Of a stretch of 63,364 bases of DNA, positions 1 to 8,001 are shown one piece after another. Each line of letters opens with the position of its first letter. Position 1 is the first letter of the stretch. This DNA is from a virus, in IMG/VR virus record IMGVR_UViG_3300034141_000032, positions 1-63,364 of that record; one strand, written 5' to 3'. The position numbers and the translations under genes are program-made. The notes below the pieces were generated by a model, which made no database searches, was not told where the DNA came from, and was given only the letters and a program-made list of their open reading frames with translations.

Positions 1-157
1 ATCGCTTCCGCCATGGTGGGCTCGGAACCGCTGTATTCCAGTTCGTTGAAGCTCCAGGCCCACTCGTCGCCAGTGGCGTGCGGGTCGACCAGGTTTCCGT
101 CTTTGACCAGGGCGACAACGGACACATCCGGGGCTGCCGCAAGATCGAACGAGATTG
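1..157. repeat. Left copy of 157-bp terminal direct repeat
   Basis: Bases 1-157 match 63208-63364 with one difference: C at 125 against T at 63332. The repeat lies inside one leftward open reading frame that continues from the left edge to the right edge, so it is best read as the overlap left when a circular or permuted molecule was linearised. It is not at a gene boundary and shows no packaging-site signature. Confidence 0.95.
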
Positions 158-1229
158 CCGGCTCCGGCTCGTCGGTGATTGTTTCGGCCAGCAGGCTGAT
201 GTGCTTGTCGTCGTCGGCGCCGTCGAGCGCGGCGACAACTGTTTCGACTGGCATGGCAGCAACACGGTAGGCTTCGGCCTGCGCTGCGGCGGCAGCCTTC
301 TGCTGCGCGAATTCTGCTTTCTCGGCTTCAAAGGCGGCGCGCTCGGCGGCCTGGGCTTCTTCGGCAGCCTTGCGATCGGCGGCAATCTGGGCCTGCTGGG
401 CATCGAGCTGGCGCTTCGTCTCTTTGGCCACGCGCTCGCGCTCGGCCAGTTCGGCGGCAGCGATGCGGTCGCGCTCGGTCTGCTGCTCGGCGGCGATGCG
501 TGCTGCTTCGGCCTGCTGGGCAGCGGCAATACGGGCAGCTTCGGCTTGCTGCTCGGCCAGTTCGGCGCGCTGGCGCTCTACCTCAAGGGCCGCCAAGCGG
601 TTTTCTTCAGCGATCTGTGCCTGGCGCGCTGCTTCGTCCTCGCGCGCCTTGGCGGCGTGATACAGGTCGTTTAGAGCGCGGATGGCCGACAGCACGGCGC
701 TGTTCGCCTCGTCGGTCAGTTCGGCAAAGTCCGCGCTGGTGTCGAACTGCTCGAGCGCCTGCTTTTCGGTGGCGATCGTTTCCGAATCTTCGCCGGCCAT
801 GCCTAGTGGGATATTGCGGATCGCTTCGATCTTGACGCGGATAGCGGCCACGCGGGCTGCTTCGACGCGCTCGCGCTCGGCTTTCTCAGCGGCCAGCTTC
901 GCCTCGTGCTCCTTGATCTGGGCATCAATCGGATCTTCCAGGGCGGTCAACTTGCTGGTGATGTCCTTCGCTTCCTGGTCGATGTCCTTGCAGCGCTGCA
1001 GGGCCGGTGCCTTGATCTGGACACGCATTTTCTCGAGCCCGACACGCAGGTTGCGCAACTCGGCGCGCGCGGCGATCGCGTCCTTCATGCCGGCGGTGGT
1101 GGCGACCGGGAAGATAACTTTCTCGTACTTCCCGCGTAATTCGCCCAGCGCTGCGGCCGTGGTCGAGTATTCGGCGATCTTGGTGGTGATGGCGAGCGGG
1201 TTTGCTGGTGGATCGATGTTTAATTGCAT
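1..1229 (-). CDS. Coiled-coil phage protein, DUF1351-like; N-terminal part, continues at right edge
   Basis: The frame starts with ATG at 1229, preceded by GGGAG at good spacing, and stays open to base 1. In-frame continuation from 63207 to the stop at 62889 gives 515 residues in total. Residues ~50-300 are a long charged coiled coil with Ala/Glu/Arg/Gln-rich heptads, many repeating the pattern AEQQAEAARIAA. The last ~150 residues are acidic and globular. The N-terminal region resembles DUF1351 proteins that accompany phage annealing proteins. It is the last gene of the exonuclease/ERF cluster on this side, which fits a recombination accessory role, but no activity can be named. Residue 369 is Val here and Met in the right-hand copy because of the single repeat mismatch. 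Confidence 0.8.
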   Translation of the reverse strand, partial: MQLNIDPPANPLAITTKIAEYSTTAAALGELRGKYEKVIFPVATTAGMKDAIAARAELRNLRVGLEKMRVQIKAPALQRCKDIDQEAKDITSKLTALEDPIDAQIKEHEAKLAAEKAERERVEAARVAAIRVKIEAIRNIPLGMAGEDSETIATEKQALEQFDTSADFAELTDEANSAVLSAIRALNDLYHAAKAREDEAARQAQIAEENRLAALEVERQRAELAEQQAEAARIAAAQQAEAARIAAEQQTERDRIAAAELAERERVAKETKRQLDAQQAQIAADRKAAEEAQAAERAAFEAEKAEFAQQKAAAAAQAEAYRVAAMPVETVVAALDGADDDKHISLLAETITDEPEPAISFDLAAAPDVSVVALVKDGNLVDPHATGDEWAWSFNELEYSGSEPTMAEA

Positions 1230-1263
1230 GGTGGTGCTCCCTTTTGTGGTTGTGTGGTGCTGG

Positions 1264-1551
1264 TTAAAAATCGTCGCGCTCGATCTCGTGCTCGATCGTC
1301 AAGCTGGCATCGTCATAGGCTGGCGCCTCGCAGCAGGTGCTGACCGTCTGGATGTCGGTATGGGTGCTGACGCTGCCCCAGAACTCGGTGCGCCCGTAAC
1401 CGAAGTCCATGCGCTTGGCCTTGCACGGCTCGCCGCATTCGCCGCAGAACGGGCCGGACTGGCTTGCGTGGCAAGCGCCGCCCGTGGCGCGGTGTGGAAA
1501 CGAATACGCCTTGCACCCGCAGACGGTGGGCTTTCGGGTTTGGACGGTCAT
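1264..1551 (-). CDS. Small cysteine-rich (Zn-ribbon-like) protein
   Basis: A 95-residue protein with nine cysteines, including the pairs C-x-C near residue 11 and C-x2-C (GPFCGECGEPC) near residue 37, plus CC near residue 72. This suggests one or two structural zinc sites. The ATG at 1551 shares a base with the stop of the HTH gene upstream (TGATG), so translation is probably coupled. It lies between the HTH gene and the coiled-coil gene of the recombination operon. No family was recognised; a small DNA- or protein-binding accessory is possible. Confidence 0.65.
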   Translation of the reverse strand: MTVQTRKPTVCGCKAYSFPHRATGGACHASQSGPFCGECGEPCKAKRMDFGYGRTEFWGSVSTHTDIQTVSTCCEAPAYDDASLTIEHEIERDDF

Positions 1552-1883
1552 CACTCGCGCCCCACTGGTTTGGCGGTCAGGTCACGCAGCTCGTCGCGAA
1601 TAGCTCCAATGTGCTTGCGCGTCTCGGGCTCGATCTTCCATTCCGCGATCAGGGCCAGGAAGCTGGCGGCGCGCTTCATGGCGATGCGGGCGCGCTCGGG
1701 GATCTCGCCACCGGTGGCGCTGCGCGTGTCGTAAGCTCGGATGTCTTCGGTGCGATAGCGGATCGAGTTGGCGCCAAGGGACAGGAACTGCGGCCCAGCG
1801 CCGGATTTTCTCCACTTCTGCACCGTCCGAGTGGTCACGCCATAGTGCTCGGCGACTTCAGTTTCGGTCAGGAGGACATCCAT
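1551..1883 (-). CDS. HTH_17/AlpA-type DNA-binding protein
   Basis: About 110 residues. The N-terminal 50 carry a MerR-like winged helix-turn-helix of the HTH_17/excisionase type (LLTETEVAEHYGVTTRTVQK, then R-Y-R-x-E-D-I-R wing). The C-terminal half is helical and basic. An in-frame ATG at 1889 overlaps the ERF stop codon, but its GGAG is only two bases away; the ATG at 1883 sits eight bases from the same GGAG and is preferred. Proteins of this type act as excisionases or operon regulators. With an integrase in the genome and no other Xis candidate, a recombination-directionality role is possible, though the distance from int argues for caution. Confidence 0.75.
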   Translation of the reverse strand: MDVLLTETEVAEHYGVTTRTVQKWRKSGAGPQFLSLGANSIRYRTEDIRAYDTRSATGGEIPERARIAMKRAASFLALIAEWKIEPETRKHIGAIRDELRDLTAKPVGRE

Positions 1884-1888
1884 GGTCA

Positions 1889-2722
1889 TTACTCCGCTGC
1901 CTGCTGGGGCGCCTGGTCCTTCGGCTTGACGATGTCCTTCAGACGCGACGATTTGTTCGCTTCCTTCGGCGGTGCCAGCAGCTTCGCCTTGCGGCCATTC
2001 ACGGCGGCGACCAGATCGCGGTAATCAAAGTCGGTGCCCTTGGCTTTGATCTCGGCCTCGCCGTCTTTCCAGACCTGCTCCAACGCTGGCAGGTCGGCAG
2101 CGCGCGCCGCAGCGCCGCACCACTTGTCGGCCAGCGCGGTGTCGAGCGCAGCGGCCTGCCCGTCATCGTCAGCCTGGTCGTGCGTGGCCAAGCCGGTGGC
2201 AGCCAACAGCGTGTAGCGCTGCAGGTAGGTGATGGCCGATGCCACCTGCTGGATCTGGTTCTTCTTGCCGCTGTCGTCCTTGGCGGCCTGCATCGTTACC
2301 AGTTCGGAGTGCCCCATGCGGTGCGTGATGACGCAATCTACTTCGACCAAAGAGCCATGATTCCGCACCGCCCATGCATGCGAGAAGCCGTGCGCCGCCA
2401 GCCCTTCGACGATGGCATTGGTGACGTTGCCCAACGTGGCGTGTTTGTAACCGGTGAAGGTACCGTCTTTATTTTCGTAGCCGACCAGCTTGTCCTTCAC
2501 GATGGTGGGCGGGTTCTTCTTGAACTCGGCCATGTCGGCGACGTACGCCTTGCGCGCTTCGTTTGCTTCCCAGCGCATTTGCAGGTCCATCAGCTTTTCG
2601 ATTTGCTCGATGTTCCCGCCCTTCTCCATGGCGTAAATGAGGATGTCGGCCGGCGTGCGGGCAGTCGTAGCCAGCGCGCGCGGCGCCGGCTCGATGGTCT
2701 GGATGTTGTTTTCGGTGTTCAT
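1889..2722 (-). CDS. ERF-family single-strand annealing recombinase
   Basis: A 277-residue protein matching the ERF family of phage annealing proteins (P22 Erf relatives). Recognisable features are the helical N-terminal segment ending in MDLQMRWEANEARKAY, then G-Y-K-H-A-T-L-G-N-V, the GFSHAW region, and a QQVASAITYLQRYTLL core near residue 165. The C-terminal quarter is a less conserved acidic/basic tail. An upstream in-frame ATG at 2788 exists, but AGGAG eight bases before the ATG at 2722 decides the start. It anneals complementary single strands resected by the exonuclease encoded 250 bases upstream, giving a phage recombination pair. Confidence 0.9.
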   Translation of the reverse strand: MNTENNIQTIEPAPRALATTARTPADILIYAMEKGGNIEQIEKLMDLQMRWEANEARKAYVADMAEFKKNPPTIVKDKLVGYENKDGTFTGYKHATLGNVTNAIVEGLAAHGFSHAWAVRNHGSLVEVDCVITHRMGHSELVTMQAAKDDSGKKNQIQQVASAITYLQRYTLLAATGLATHDQADDDGQAAALDTALADKWCGAAARAADLPALEQVWKDGEAEIKAKGTDFDYRDLVAAVNGRKAKLLAPPKEANKSSRLKDIVKPKDQAPQQAAE

Positions 2723-2748
2723 AACGCGGTACTCCTTGAATGGGTTGA

Positions 2749-2973
2749 TCAGTCGACGTGCGGGATAGCGAGCAGGTCGAACTGGCAAACGTGATCGGGG
2801 GCGAAGGCGTCGCGCAGCAGGGCGACAGCTTCCTCGCCGACGGCCTTGTCCGTGTAGGTGCGGATGATGCGCTTGAGGAAAGGCTGCGGCATCACTGTGC
2901 CCGGCGCGGCTGGGTTCGGGACTGCGATGTTCTGCATCTCGACCAGCACGAAGGTTTCAAATGGGCCGGCCAT
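2749..2973 (-). CDS. Small protein between exonuclease and ERF
   Basis: A 74-residue protein with no recognised family. The ATG at 2973 overlaps the exonuclease stop (TGATG), indicating translational coupling. A preceding GTG would extend it by one residue. The sequence is mixed alpha/beta with a central RIIRTYTDKAVGEEAVALL helix and a single Cys. Its position between two recombination enzymes suggests an accessory role, which is inference from context only. Confidence 0.6.
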   Translation of the reverse strand: MAGPFETFVLVEMQNIAVPNPAAPGTVMPQPFLKRIIRTYTDKAVGEEAVALLRDAFAPDHVCQFDLLAIPHVD

Positions 2974-4010
2974 CACGCTGCCTCTGTGATGCGGATATTG
3001 CGGAACGGCGCGACGGTCGACTCGATCTGCGCTTCCTTGATCTGGGACAGCGAGATGGTGATGCGCTCGCTGGCGCTGCGTACGTAGCAGCGGAAGCTTT
3101 CCTTGTTGGTTCCGGCGCTGATCTTGCCGTCAGCGTAGACGATCGACTTGGCCGTCTGGATGATGGTGGTGATCTCGGCCTTGGCGGCGTCCTTGATCTC
3201 GGTGGCGGCCTTAATATCGGCGGCGGCCTGCTTGTAGGTCTTGCACAGCGTCGCCAGGCGCACGTTGTCGGACAGGTCGATGCTGGAACCATCGTTGTCG
3301 CGGTAGACGCGGGCGATGGCATCACCGTCCTTGTTGAAGTCTGGTTGCGGTGGCACGCCCGCGTCCACATAGGTCCAGAACTCGGCCGCCTTGAGCCTGA
3401 TCGCGGTGCCAGTGGCTTCGTCGCGCTCGCGGAAGATGGTCTTTGGTGTGTTTCCACCAACAAGTGGTGCGATTATCGACCACTCCAGACCTGCAACTTC
3501 GAGCTGGTGGGCGACTTGCATCTCGATGTGGGCGGGCGCTTCGATGGTTTCGCCATCGTCCACCCAGCCGCGGCGGAATTGTAGGCCGTCGACGTTCTTG
3601 ATCTCCAGGATGCCGTCGCCGTGCTTGCGGAACAGGTTGCGCGCCGTCTCGTCGCCGGTGAAGTGCTCGACGATGCCGACGACCTTGAAATCGAAGGAGG
3701 AGCCCATGCGCAGCTCGGGGATCCGCATGTAGACTTTGAACGGCTGGACGATCAGGCCCAGGTCTTCGGCCACGCCGGCGGCGATTGCGGCTTCCAGGCG
3801 ATTTCCCCACTTGGTCCGGTCGTTCGCCTCAAACGGAGCGGCCGGCAGCAGGCCAGCCTTGATATGATAGAGCTCGTAGAATGTGCGGGCGTTCTCATAA
3901 GCGCCGACATTGAACAGGCCAGCAGCTTCGGTGCTGGTCAGGTCCAGACGGCGCGCGGCCAGCCAGTCGGCCTCATTGGCGTGGACCAGTGTTTCGCGGG
4001 TGATTTGCAT
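2973..4010 (-). CDS. YqaJ/lambda-Exo-like 5'-3' exonuclease
   Basis: A 345-residue restriction-endonuclease-fold nuclease. The expected order of motifs is visible: a helix with GNRLEAAI (E73), then SSFDFKV (D107), then GILEIKNVD, where E136-x-K138 completes the PD-(D/E)XK metal site, followed by H-I-E-M-Q-V-A-H-Q, the Gln-rich helix typical of YqaJ proteins. It resects double-strand ends to feed the ERF annealer. It is the promoter-proximal gene of the leftward operon; GGAG precedes the ATG. The C-terminal ~110 residues after the nuclease core are charged and helical with no assigned function. Confidence 0.88.
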   Translation of the reverse strand: MQITRETLVHANEADWLAARRLDLTSTEAAGLFNVGAYENARTFYELYHIKAGLLPAAPFEANDRTKWGNRLEAAIAAGVAEDLGLIVQPFKVYMRIPELRMGSSFDFKVVGIVEHFTGDETARNLFRKHGDGILEIKNVDGLQFRRGWVDDGETIEAPAHIEMQVAHQLEVAGLEWSIIAPLVGGNTPKTIFRERDEATGTAIRLKAAEFWTYVDAGVPPQPDFNKDGDAIARVYRDNDGSSIDLSDNVRLATLCKTYKQAAADIKAATEIKDAAKAEITTIIQTAKSIVYADGKISAGTNKESFRCYVRSASERITISLSQIKEAQIESTVAPFRNIRITEAA

Positions 4011-4058
4011 TTCTTTTCTCCGGTTTGAATTTGACCTGCAATTTCATGCAGTGGTCAT

Positions 4059-4090
4059 ATATTAGCGTGGCCGGTTCGGAAATGCAACCA
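4059..4090 (-). promoter_or_regulatory. Leftward recombination promoter with operator
   Basis: On the minus strand TTGCAT (4082-4087) and TAATAT (4059-4064) are separated by exactly 17 bases. The 19-bp operator TGGTTGCATTTCCGAACCG (4072-4090) covers the -35 box and most of the spacer. The same 20-mer, including the next G, occurs in front of the capsid gene at 25748-25767. This is the only convincing promoter for the exonuclease-ERF operon and probably for everything leftward to 59084 across the circle junction. Confidence 0.75.
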
Positions 4091-4158
4091 CATTTTCGCT
4101 AGATTGTCGCGCGCTGCGCCAAAAATCCAACCAAATTGAGATTGTGTTACGATCTAGC

Positions 4159-4623
4159 ATGGACCTCACCCACACAGCACTAAGAGAAGTGATCAGCTAC
4201 GACCAGGAATCGGGGGTGTTCACTGAGATCAAGTCAGGCGCGCGCGCCGACAAGCCCTGCACATCGGGCTATATGCTTGTCTATTTGGGCGGCAGAAACT
4301 ACCGCGCTCACCGGCTTGCATGGTTCTACATGACCGGCACCTGGCCGGCAAAAATGATCGACCACGAGAACCGGTGCAAGTCTGATAATCGCTGGAGCAA
4401 CCTGCGGGAAGCAACTCCGTCCGGGAGTTCTTACAACCGAAAGGGCTGGGGCAAATCTGGCCTAAAGGGCGTCAGAAAAGAATTCAATAAATGGATCGCG
4501 CAGGGCTCGGTGAACGGTAAGACAGTCAAGATCGGCTCATACGACACACCCGATGAAGCGCACCAGGCTTACATTGCATTCACCCAAAGGAAAGCCGGAG
4601 CTTTTTTCTGTGCGGACTCTTAG
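4159..4623 (+). CDS. HNH endonuclease with AP2 DNA-binding domain
   Basis: A 154-residue protein. Residues ~45-85 form an HNH_3-type nuclease (Y-R-A-H-R-L-A-W, then MIDHENRCKSDNRWSNLREA, with H, N and the second Asn in register). Residues ~105-145 form an AP2-like DNA-binding domain (GLKGVRKE...W...G...I-G-S-Y-D-T-P-D-E-A-H-Q-A-Y). This is the layout of free-standing phage homing endonucleases. It has no clear Shine-Dalgarno; a GTG at 4144 is an alternative start. It reads rightward between two leftward genes and its stop overlaps the repressor stop, as expected for a mobile insertion. Confidence 0.85.
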   Translation: MDLTHTALREVISYDQESGVFTEIKSGARADKPCTSGYMLVYLGGRNYRAHRLAWFYMTGTWPAKMIDHENRCKSDNRWSNLREATPSGSSYNRKGWGKSGLKGVRKEFNKWIAQGSVNGKTVKIGSYDTPDEAHQAYIAFTQRKAGAFFCADS

Positions 4624-5210
4624 TTTCTTGTGATGATGATAGGCGTGGCCCATTCCAGAACAGCGCTTTCGCGCACCAGCGGGCCGCTCAAGTTGTAAGT
4701 TCCTTCACGGTAGCCGCGCTTGACGGCGGCGATGCCGGCCGGGCCGTCCTTGATCTTGGCAAAGCACAGCCGGCCCAGGACTGCCGGGTCGACGCCATTG
4801 CGTTCACGGCAGAAGAAAACCCAACCGTCCATCCAGTCCAGGGCGCTGCCTGCCGTGCGGCACTGCACGGCAACCGTTTGTTCCGGCAGATCCTCCGGCG
4901 AGCTCGTGCGCTCGACGATGTCCGCTCCGTATTCCTCGACGGTGCCGTCGCCACGCATCGCGCCAACGACCGCGATCCGGCGCCCGCTCATGGGCCGCAC
5001 GGTCACACCCGCGTTCTCAACAATTTTATGCAACGGCTCGCCGAAGATGGTCGACAGCTTGGCCGCCTCGTCCAGTTGCAGCTTGCGCACGCCCGAAAAT
5101 GCCAGGGAAAGCTGCGAGTGCGACATGTCCATCTTCTTCGCCAGCCCTCGAAGCGATAGCCCCTGGTCGGCCATCAGGCTCTCGAAATAGCGGCGGTTGA
5201 TCTCGGTCAT
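4620..5210 (-). CDS. CI-type repressor with XRE HTH and S24-like C-domain
   Basis: A 196-residue protein from the ATG at 5210, which has GAGG upstream; a longer frame to 5408 would run through the operators and is rejected. Residues ~12-65 are an XRE helix-turn-helix (GLSLRGLAKKMDMSHSQLSL). Residues ~78-196 resemble the LexA/S24 fold: a G-D-G-T-V turn near 88, then TAGSALDWMDGWVFF with Ser122, and AAVKRGYREG with Lys164 in the places of the catalytic Ser and Lys. The usual G-x-SM motif is not clean, so self-cleavage on SOS induction is uncertain. It should hold lysogeny by binding the TGGT-N11-ACCA sites around its own promoter and elsewhere. Confidence 0.82.
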   Translation of the reverse strand: MTEINRRYFESLMADQGLSLRGLAKKMDMSHSQLSLAFSGVRKLQLDEAAKLSTIFGEPLHKIVENAGVTVRPMSGRRIAVVGAMRGDGTVEEYGADIVERTSSPEDLPEQTVAVQCRTAGSALDWMDGWVFFCRERNGVDPAVLGRLCFAKIKDGPAGIAAVKRGYREGTYNLSGPLVRESAVLEWATPIIITRN

Positions 5211-5239
5211 TCGCACGGGCCTCAAGCTTATCCGGTCAG

Positions 5240-5321
5240 ACTTTAATGCTGTTGTGGTCATTCCGCAACCAAAATTCGATGCGGCTGTGGTATTGTTATC
5301 GAACCACTTTGCTGGCATGCT
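5240..5321. promoter_or_regulatory. Divergent lysogeny switch with two operators
   Basis: Between the repressor and the rightward HTH gene lie two inverted-repeat sites: 5255-5271 (TGGT-N9-ACCA, shorter than the rest) and 5288-5306 (TGGT-N11-ACCA), centres about 34 bp apart. A leftward repressor promoter can be read as TTGCGG (5263-5268), 17 bases, TAAAGT (5240-5245), its -35 inside the first operator. A weaker rightward promoter is TTGTTA (5293-5298), 17 bases, CATGCT (5316-5321), its -35 inside the second. This is the arrangement of a CI/Cro-type operator region. Confidence 0.65.
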
Positions 5322-5352
5322 TGTTTGCTGACCCATATCGGAGCCCCTTTTA

Positions 5353-5640
5353 ATGGAAATTAAGACTGAAAAAGACATCGACGGCGATGTCGCAAAAGCG
5401 AAACGCAAGGAGCTGGGCTTGAGCCAGCCGAAGTTCTGGGGGCCGGTCGGCGTCTCCCAGACTCACGGCAGCTTGTTCGAAACGAAGCGCTCGACGCGCC
5501 TTACCACGCCGATCCGCATCCTCTTATTCGCCCGCTATTTTGCCGGCCTCGACATCGACGCATCGACCGAAGAAGGCGCAGCAGGACTGGTTAGGTTAGC
5601 ACAACACCAGAGCGCGGCGCGCGCGCATTCTCAAGATTAA
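5353..5640 (+). CDS. Cro/CII-like HTH regulator
   Basis: A 95-residue protein transcribed away from the repressor. Residues ~12-60 form a probable XRE helix-turn-helix (KRKELGLSQPKFWGPVGVSQ) followed by a helix of hydrophobic residues (RILLFARYFAGL). GGAG lies eight bases before the ATG. First position in the rightward early operon opposite a CI-type gene is the classical place for Cro or a CII-type activator. The sequence alone does not tell these apart. Confidence 0.75.
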   Translation: MEIKTEKDIDGDVAKAKRKELGLSQPKFWGPVGVSQTHGSLFETKRSTRLTTPIRILLFARYFAGLDIDASTEEGAAGLVRLAQHQSAARAHSQD

Positions 5641-5675
5641 CCCCCGGAAATACTGATTAATAACAAGGAGAAATA

Positions 5676-6140
5676 ATGTTCCTCATCGGACTGGCTCGGC
5701 TCGGCAAAGATGCCGAAATTCGCTTCACCCCTGACGGCGTGGCCGTGGCCAACCTGGCCCTGGCGTTCAACTATGGAAAGAAGGGCGCCGACGGCAAGCG
5801 CGCGACGCAATGGGTTGACGCTTCCTTCTGGGGAGAGCGTGCGCAAAAGCTCGAGCAGTACCTGGTCAAGGGCCAGCTTGTCGAAGTGCACCTGGTCGAC
5901 CCGCACATCGAAACCTACACGCTGCGCGATGGCGCTAGCGGCACCAAGATGGTCGCCATGGTCAACCACCTGGAATTTGCAGGCTCGGCGCCGCAGCAGT
6001 CCGGCCAGCAAGCGCCAGCGCACGGCCAAGGACAGCAGCGCAACTCTTATGCGGACCAGAAAGGCAGCGGCAACGCTCCGCGCCCGGCACCCAAACCGGC
6101 GCCCAACTTCTCCGACATGGATGACGACATCCCGTTTTAG
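5676..6140 (+). CDS. ssb: Single-stranded DNA-binding protein
   Basis: A 154-residue OB-fold SSB. It opens with the conserved strand G-L-A-R-L-G-K-D-A-E-I-R, continues with VAVANLALAFNY, WVDASFWGERAQKLEQYLVKG and VEVHLVDPHIETY, and ends after a Gly/Gln/Pro-rich linker with the acidic tip DMDDDIPF that recruits host replication and repair enzymes in bacterial SSBs. AAGGAG precedes the ATG. It opens the replication/recombination block of the rightward early operon and protects single-stranded DNA during phage replication. Confidence 0.95.
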   Translation: MFLIGLARLGKDAEIRFTPDGVAVANLALAFNYGKKGADGKRATQWVDASFWGERAQKLEQYLVKGQLVEVHLVDPHIETYTLRDGASGTKMVAMVNHLEFAGSAPQQSGQQAPAHGQGQQRNSYADQKGSGNAPRPAPKPAPNFSDMDDDIPF

Positions 6141-6173
6141 AACCCATAACCACCAACAACAAAGGAAATAATT

Positions 6174-7358
6174 ATGTGGTTAAAGAACCTTCAGATTTAC
6201 CGCTTGCCCGCCGGCTGGGCGATGACCGGCGATCGCCTTTCCGAGCTGCTGGCGCAGCAATCGTTCGTGCCGTGCACCAGCAATGAACTGACGCGCCAAG
6301 GCTGGATCTCGCCACGCGAGAACGACCAGCTTGTACATGTCGTCAATCGCCAGTTCCTGCTGCGCCTGCGCACCGAGAAGAAGCTGCTGCCGACCAGCGT
6401 GATCAACCAGGTGGCGAAAGCCAAAGCCGCTGAACTGGAAGAAGCGCAGGGCTTCGCGCCGGGCCGCAAAGCGATGAAGGAACTTAAAGAGCGCGTGGCC
6501 GATGAGTTGCTGCCGCGCGCGTTCGGGATCTGCCGCGATACATGGGTGTGGATCGACCCGGTCAATGGCTGGCTCGTGGTCGATGCGGCCACAGCTTCGG
6601 CTTCCGATGACGTGATCAAGCTACTGCTCAAGGCAGTTGACCGCATGCCGCTGGAGTCGGTGCGCGTGGCACGCTCGCCAGTGGCGATGATGACCGCCTG
6701 GCTGGAAACGGACGAAGCGCCGGCCGGCTTCACGGTCGACCGCGATGCCGAACTTCGCTCGACGGGCGAAAGCAAGGCGGCCGTGCGCTACGTCAAGCAC
6801 ACGCTCGAGACGGACGACGTGCGCCGCCATATCGCCGCCGGCAAGCAGTGCACGCGCCTGGCCATGACCTGGAACGACAAGATCAGCTTCGTGCTTACCG
6901 AGTCGCTGACGATCAAGGGCGTGGCCCCGCTGGACGTGATCACCGAAGGTAACGCCGGCACGCGCGACAGCGAGGAGCGCTTCGATAACGATATGGTGCT
7001 GATGACTGGCGAACTGGCGCAGATGCTGGACGCCATCATGGAAGCGCTAGGCGGCGAAGCGGCTGATCTGGCGTCGCCGGCGCGCGGGCCAGCCAAGCCG
7101 TCGATCGAGAAGGCAATCACGTTGACAGCGCAGTTGTACTCGGCGCGCGCTGCAGCGCGCCACCAGTTGGGCGACCGCTTCACCGACAAGATGTCCGAAA
7201 TCGGTGCCGACATCGAAAAGGTCATGCGCAACCAGGAACTCGGGGTGATCGAGGCTGCCATGGCAGTTTGCAAGCGCACGCCAGGATCCGCCGACAACGT
7301 TTTCGTGATGGCCGCTGCCGTTGAACTGGCAGAGCCCAGCGAAGGTGTCGCAGCATGA
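6174..7358 (+). CDS. rdgC: RdgC-like recombination-associated protein
   Basis: A 394-residue protein with the RdgC signature from its first residues ([39 protein letters not shown]). RdgC is a ring-shaped DNA-binding protein that restrains RecA and affects recombination and nuclease-damaged replication forks. Bacterial RdgC is usually ~300 residues; this one carries ~90 extra C-terminal residues (helical, Ala-rich), which is unusual. It sits directly after ssb and overlaps the next gene by four bases. A phage copy could modulate RecA, hence repressor cleavage or recombination, during infection. Confidence 0.88.
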   Translation: MWLKNLQIYRLPAGWAMTGDRLSELLAQQSFVPCTSNELTRQGWISPRENDQLVHVVNRQFLLRLRTEKKLLPTSVINQVAKAKAAELEEAQGFAPGRKAMKELKERVADELLPRAFGICRDTWVWIDPVNGWLVVDAATASASDDVIKLLLKAVDRMPLESVRVARSPVAMMTAWLETDEAPAGFTVDRDAELRSTGESKAAVRYVKHTLETDDVRRHIAAGKQCTRLAMTWNDKISFVLTESLTIKGVAPLDVITEGNAGTRDSEERFDNDMVLMTGELAQMLDAIMEALGGEAADLASPARGPAKPSIEKAITLTAQLYSARAAARHQLGDRFTDKMSEIGADIEKVMRNQELGVIEAAMAVCKRTPGSADNVFVMAAAVELAEPSEGVAA

Positions 7359-7816
7359 GCGACGATGAACAGACCAGCGCAGTGCTGGGCACCACCACCA
7401 CCGTCAAGACCATGGTTGATGGTACGCTGCGCATCTCGCTCGACATTGAGCCGCGTCACGCCCAGGCCGCTTTCGCGCTGTTCGGCGCACCGGGCACGCC
7501 AGTCGCTGTCGCGCGCATCATGCCCGAGATCGCCCAGCAGCAGGCCCGCCAGGAGATGATCGCCCAAGACAAGCCCAAGGGCGGCGCGCTGTGCAAGCTG
7601 GCCGGCATGTTCTGCGGCGACGGGAAGTTCCGCGACTGGTTGCGCCTGACCTATGATCCGCTGCCGCGCACCGCCGAGGACGCGGCCACCATCATCCGCA
7701 ATGTCTGTGGTGTGGGCTCGCGCGCCGATCTGGACCACAACGAGGTAGCGGCGAACATCTTCCACCAGCGATTCCGGCTGCCTTACAGCGCCTGGCTGGA
7801 TGGGAGAAAAACATGA
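7355..7816 (+). CDS. Conserved phage hypothetical protein
   Basis: A 153-residue soluble protein of unrecognised family. The N-terminal third is beta-rich ([16 protein letters not shown]). The centre has [21 protein letters not shown], and the C-terminal half has the pattern [20 protein letters not shown], a helix and short turn that recurs in early-region proteins of many phages. ATGA overlap with rdgC upstream and with the small gene downstream makes it part of a coupled series. No function is assigned. Confidence 0.7.
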   Translation: MSDDEQTSAVLGTTTTVKTMVDGTLRISLDIEPRHAQAAFALFGAPGTPVAVARIMPEIAQQQARQEMIAQDKPKGGALCKLAGMFCGDGKFRDWLRLTYDPLPRTAEDAATIIRNVCGVGSRADLDHNEVAANIFHQRFRLPYSAWLDGRKT

Positions 7817-8001
7817 AGATGTGCGACCACGCGGCATTCTGCGGCAAGCGCATGGCCGAAGGCGATCGCGTCAACGGCTGTAACGATGCCGACCAGGCGC
7901 GATGCAACCCGGTCATCGGATCCTCGCCGACCGCCCCGCCAGCACCAGTGGAGCCCCACCCAATGTGGCTTCGGATCCACGACGGGGAGATACCACGGTG
8001 A
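7813..8001 (+). CDS. Small Cys-containing protein
   Basis: A 62-residue protein with four Cys in its first half (C5, C10, C23, C31), possibly one metal site, followed by a Pro-rich tail. Start and stop overlap both neighbours (ATGA at 7813, GTGA at 7998). The overlaps are the main support that it is translated. No family recognised. Confidence 0.5.
   Translation: MKMCDHAAFCGKRMAEGDRVNGCNDADQARCNPVIGSSPTAPPAPVEPHPMWLRIHDGEIPR

Noticed and set aside
1-157. Terminal repeat as a T7-like direct terminal repeat used in packaging
   Set aside because: It lies inside one gene, is short and carries a mismatch; circular continuity explains it better.
78-1734. Rightward frames over the first 1.7 kb
   Set aside because: They are shadows of the leftward coiled-coil, Zn-ribbon and HTH genes, whose starts, coupling and composition fit real coding.
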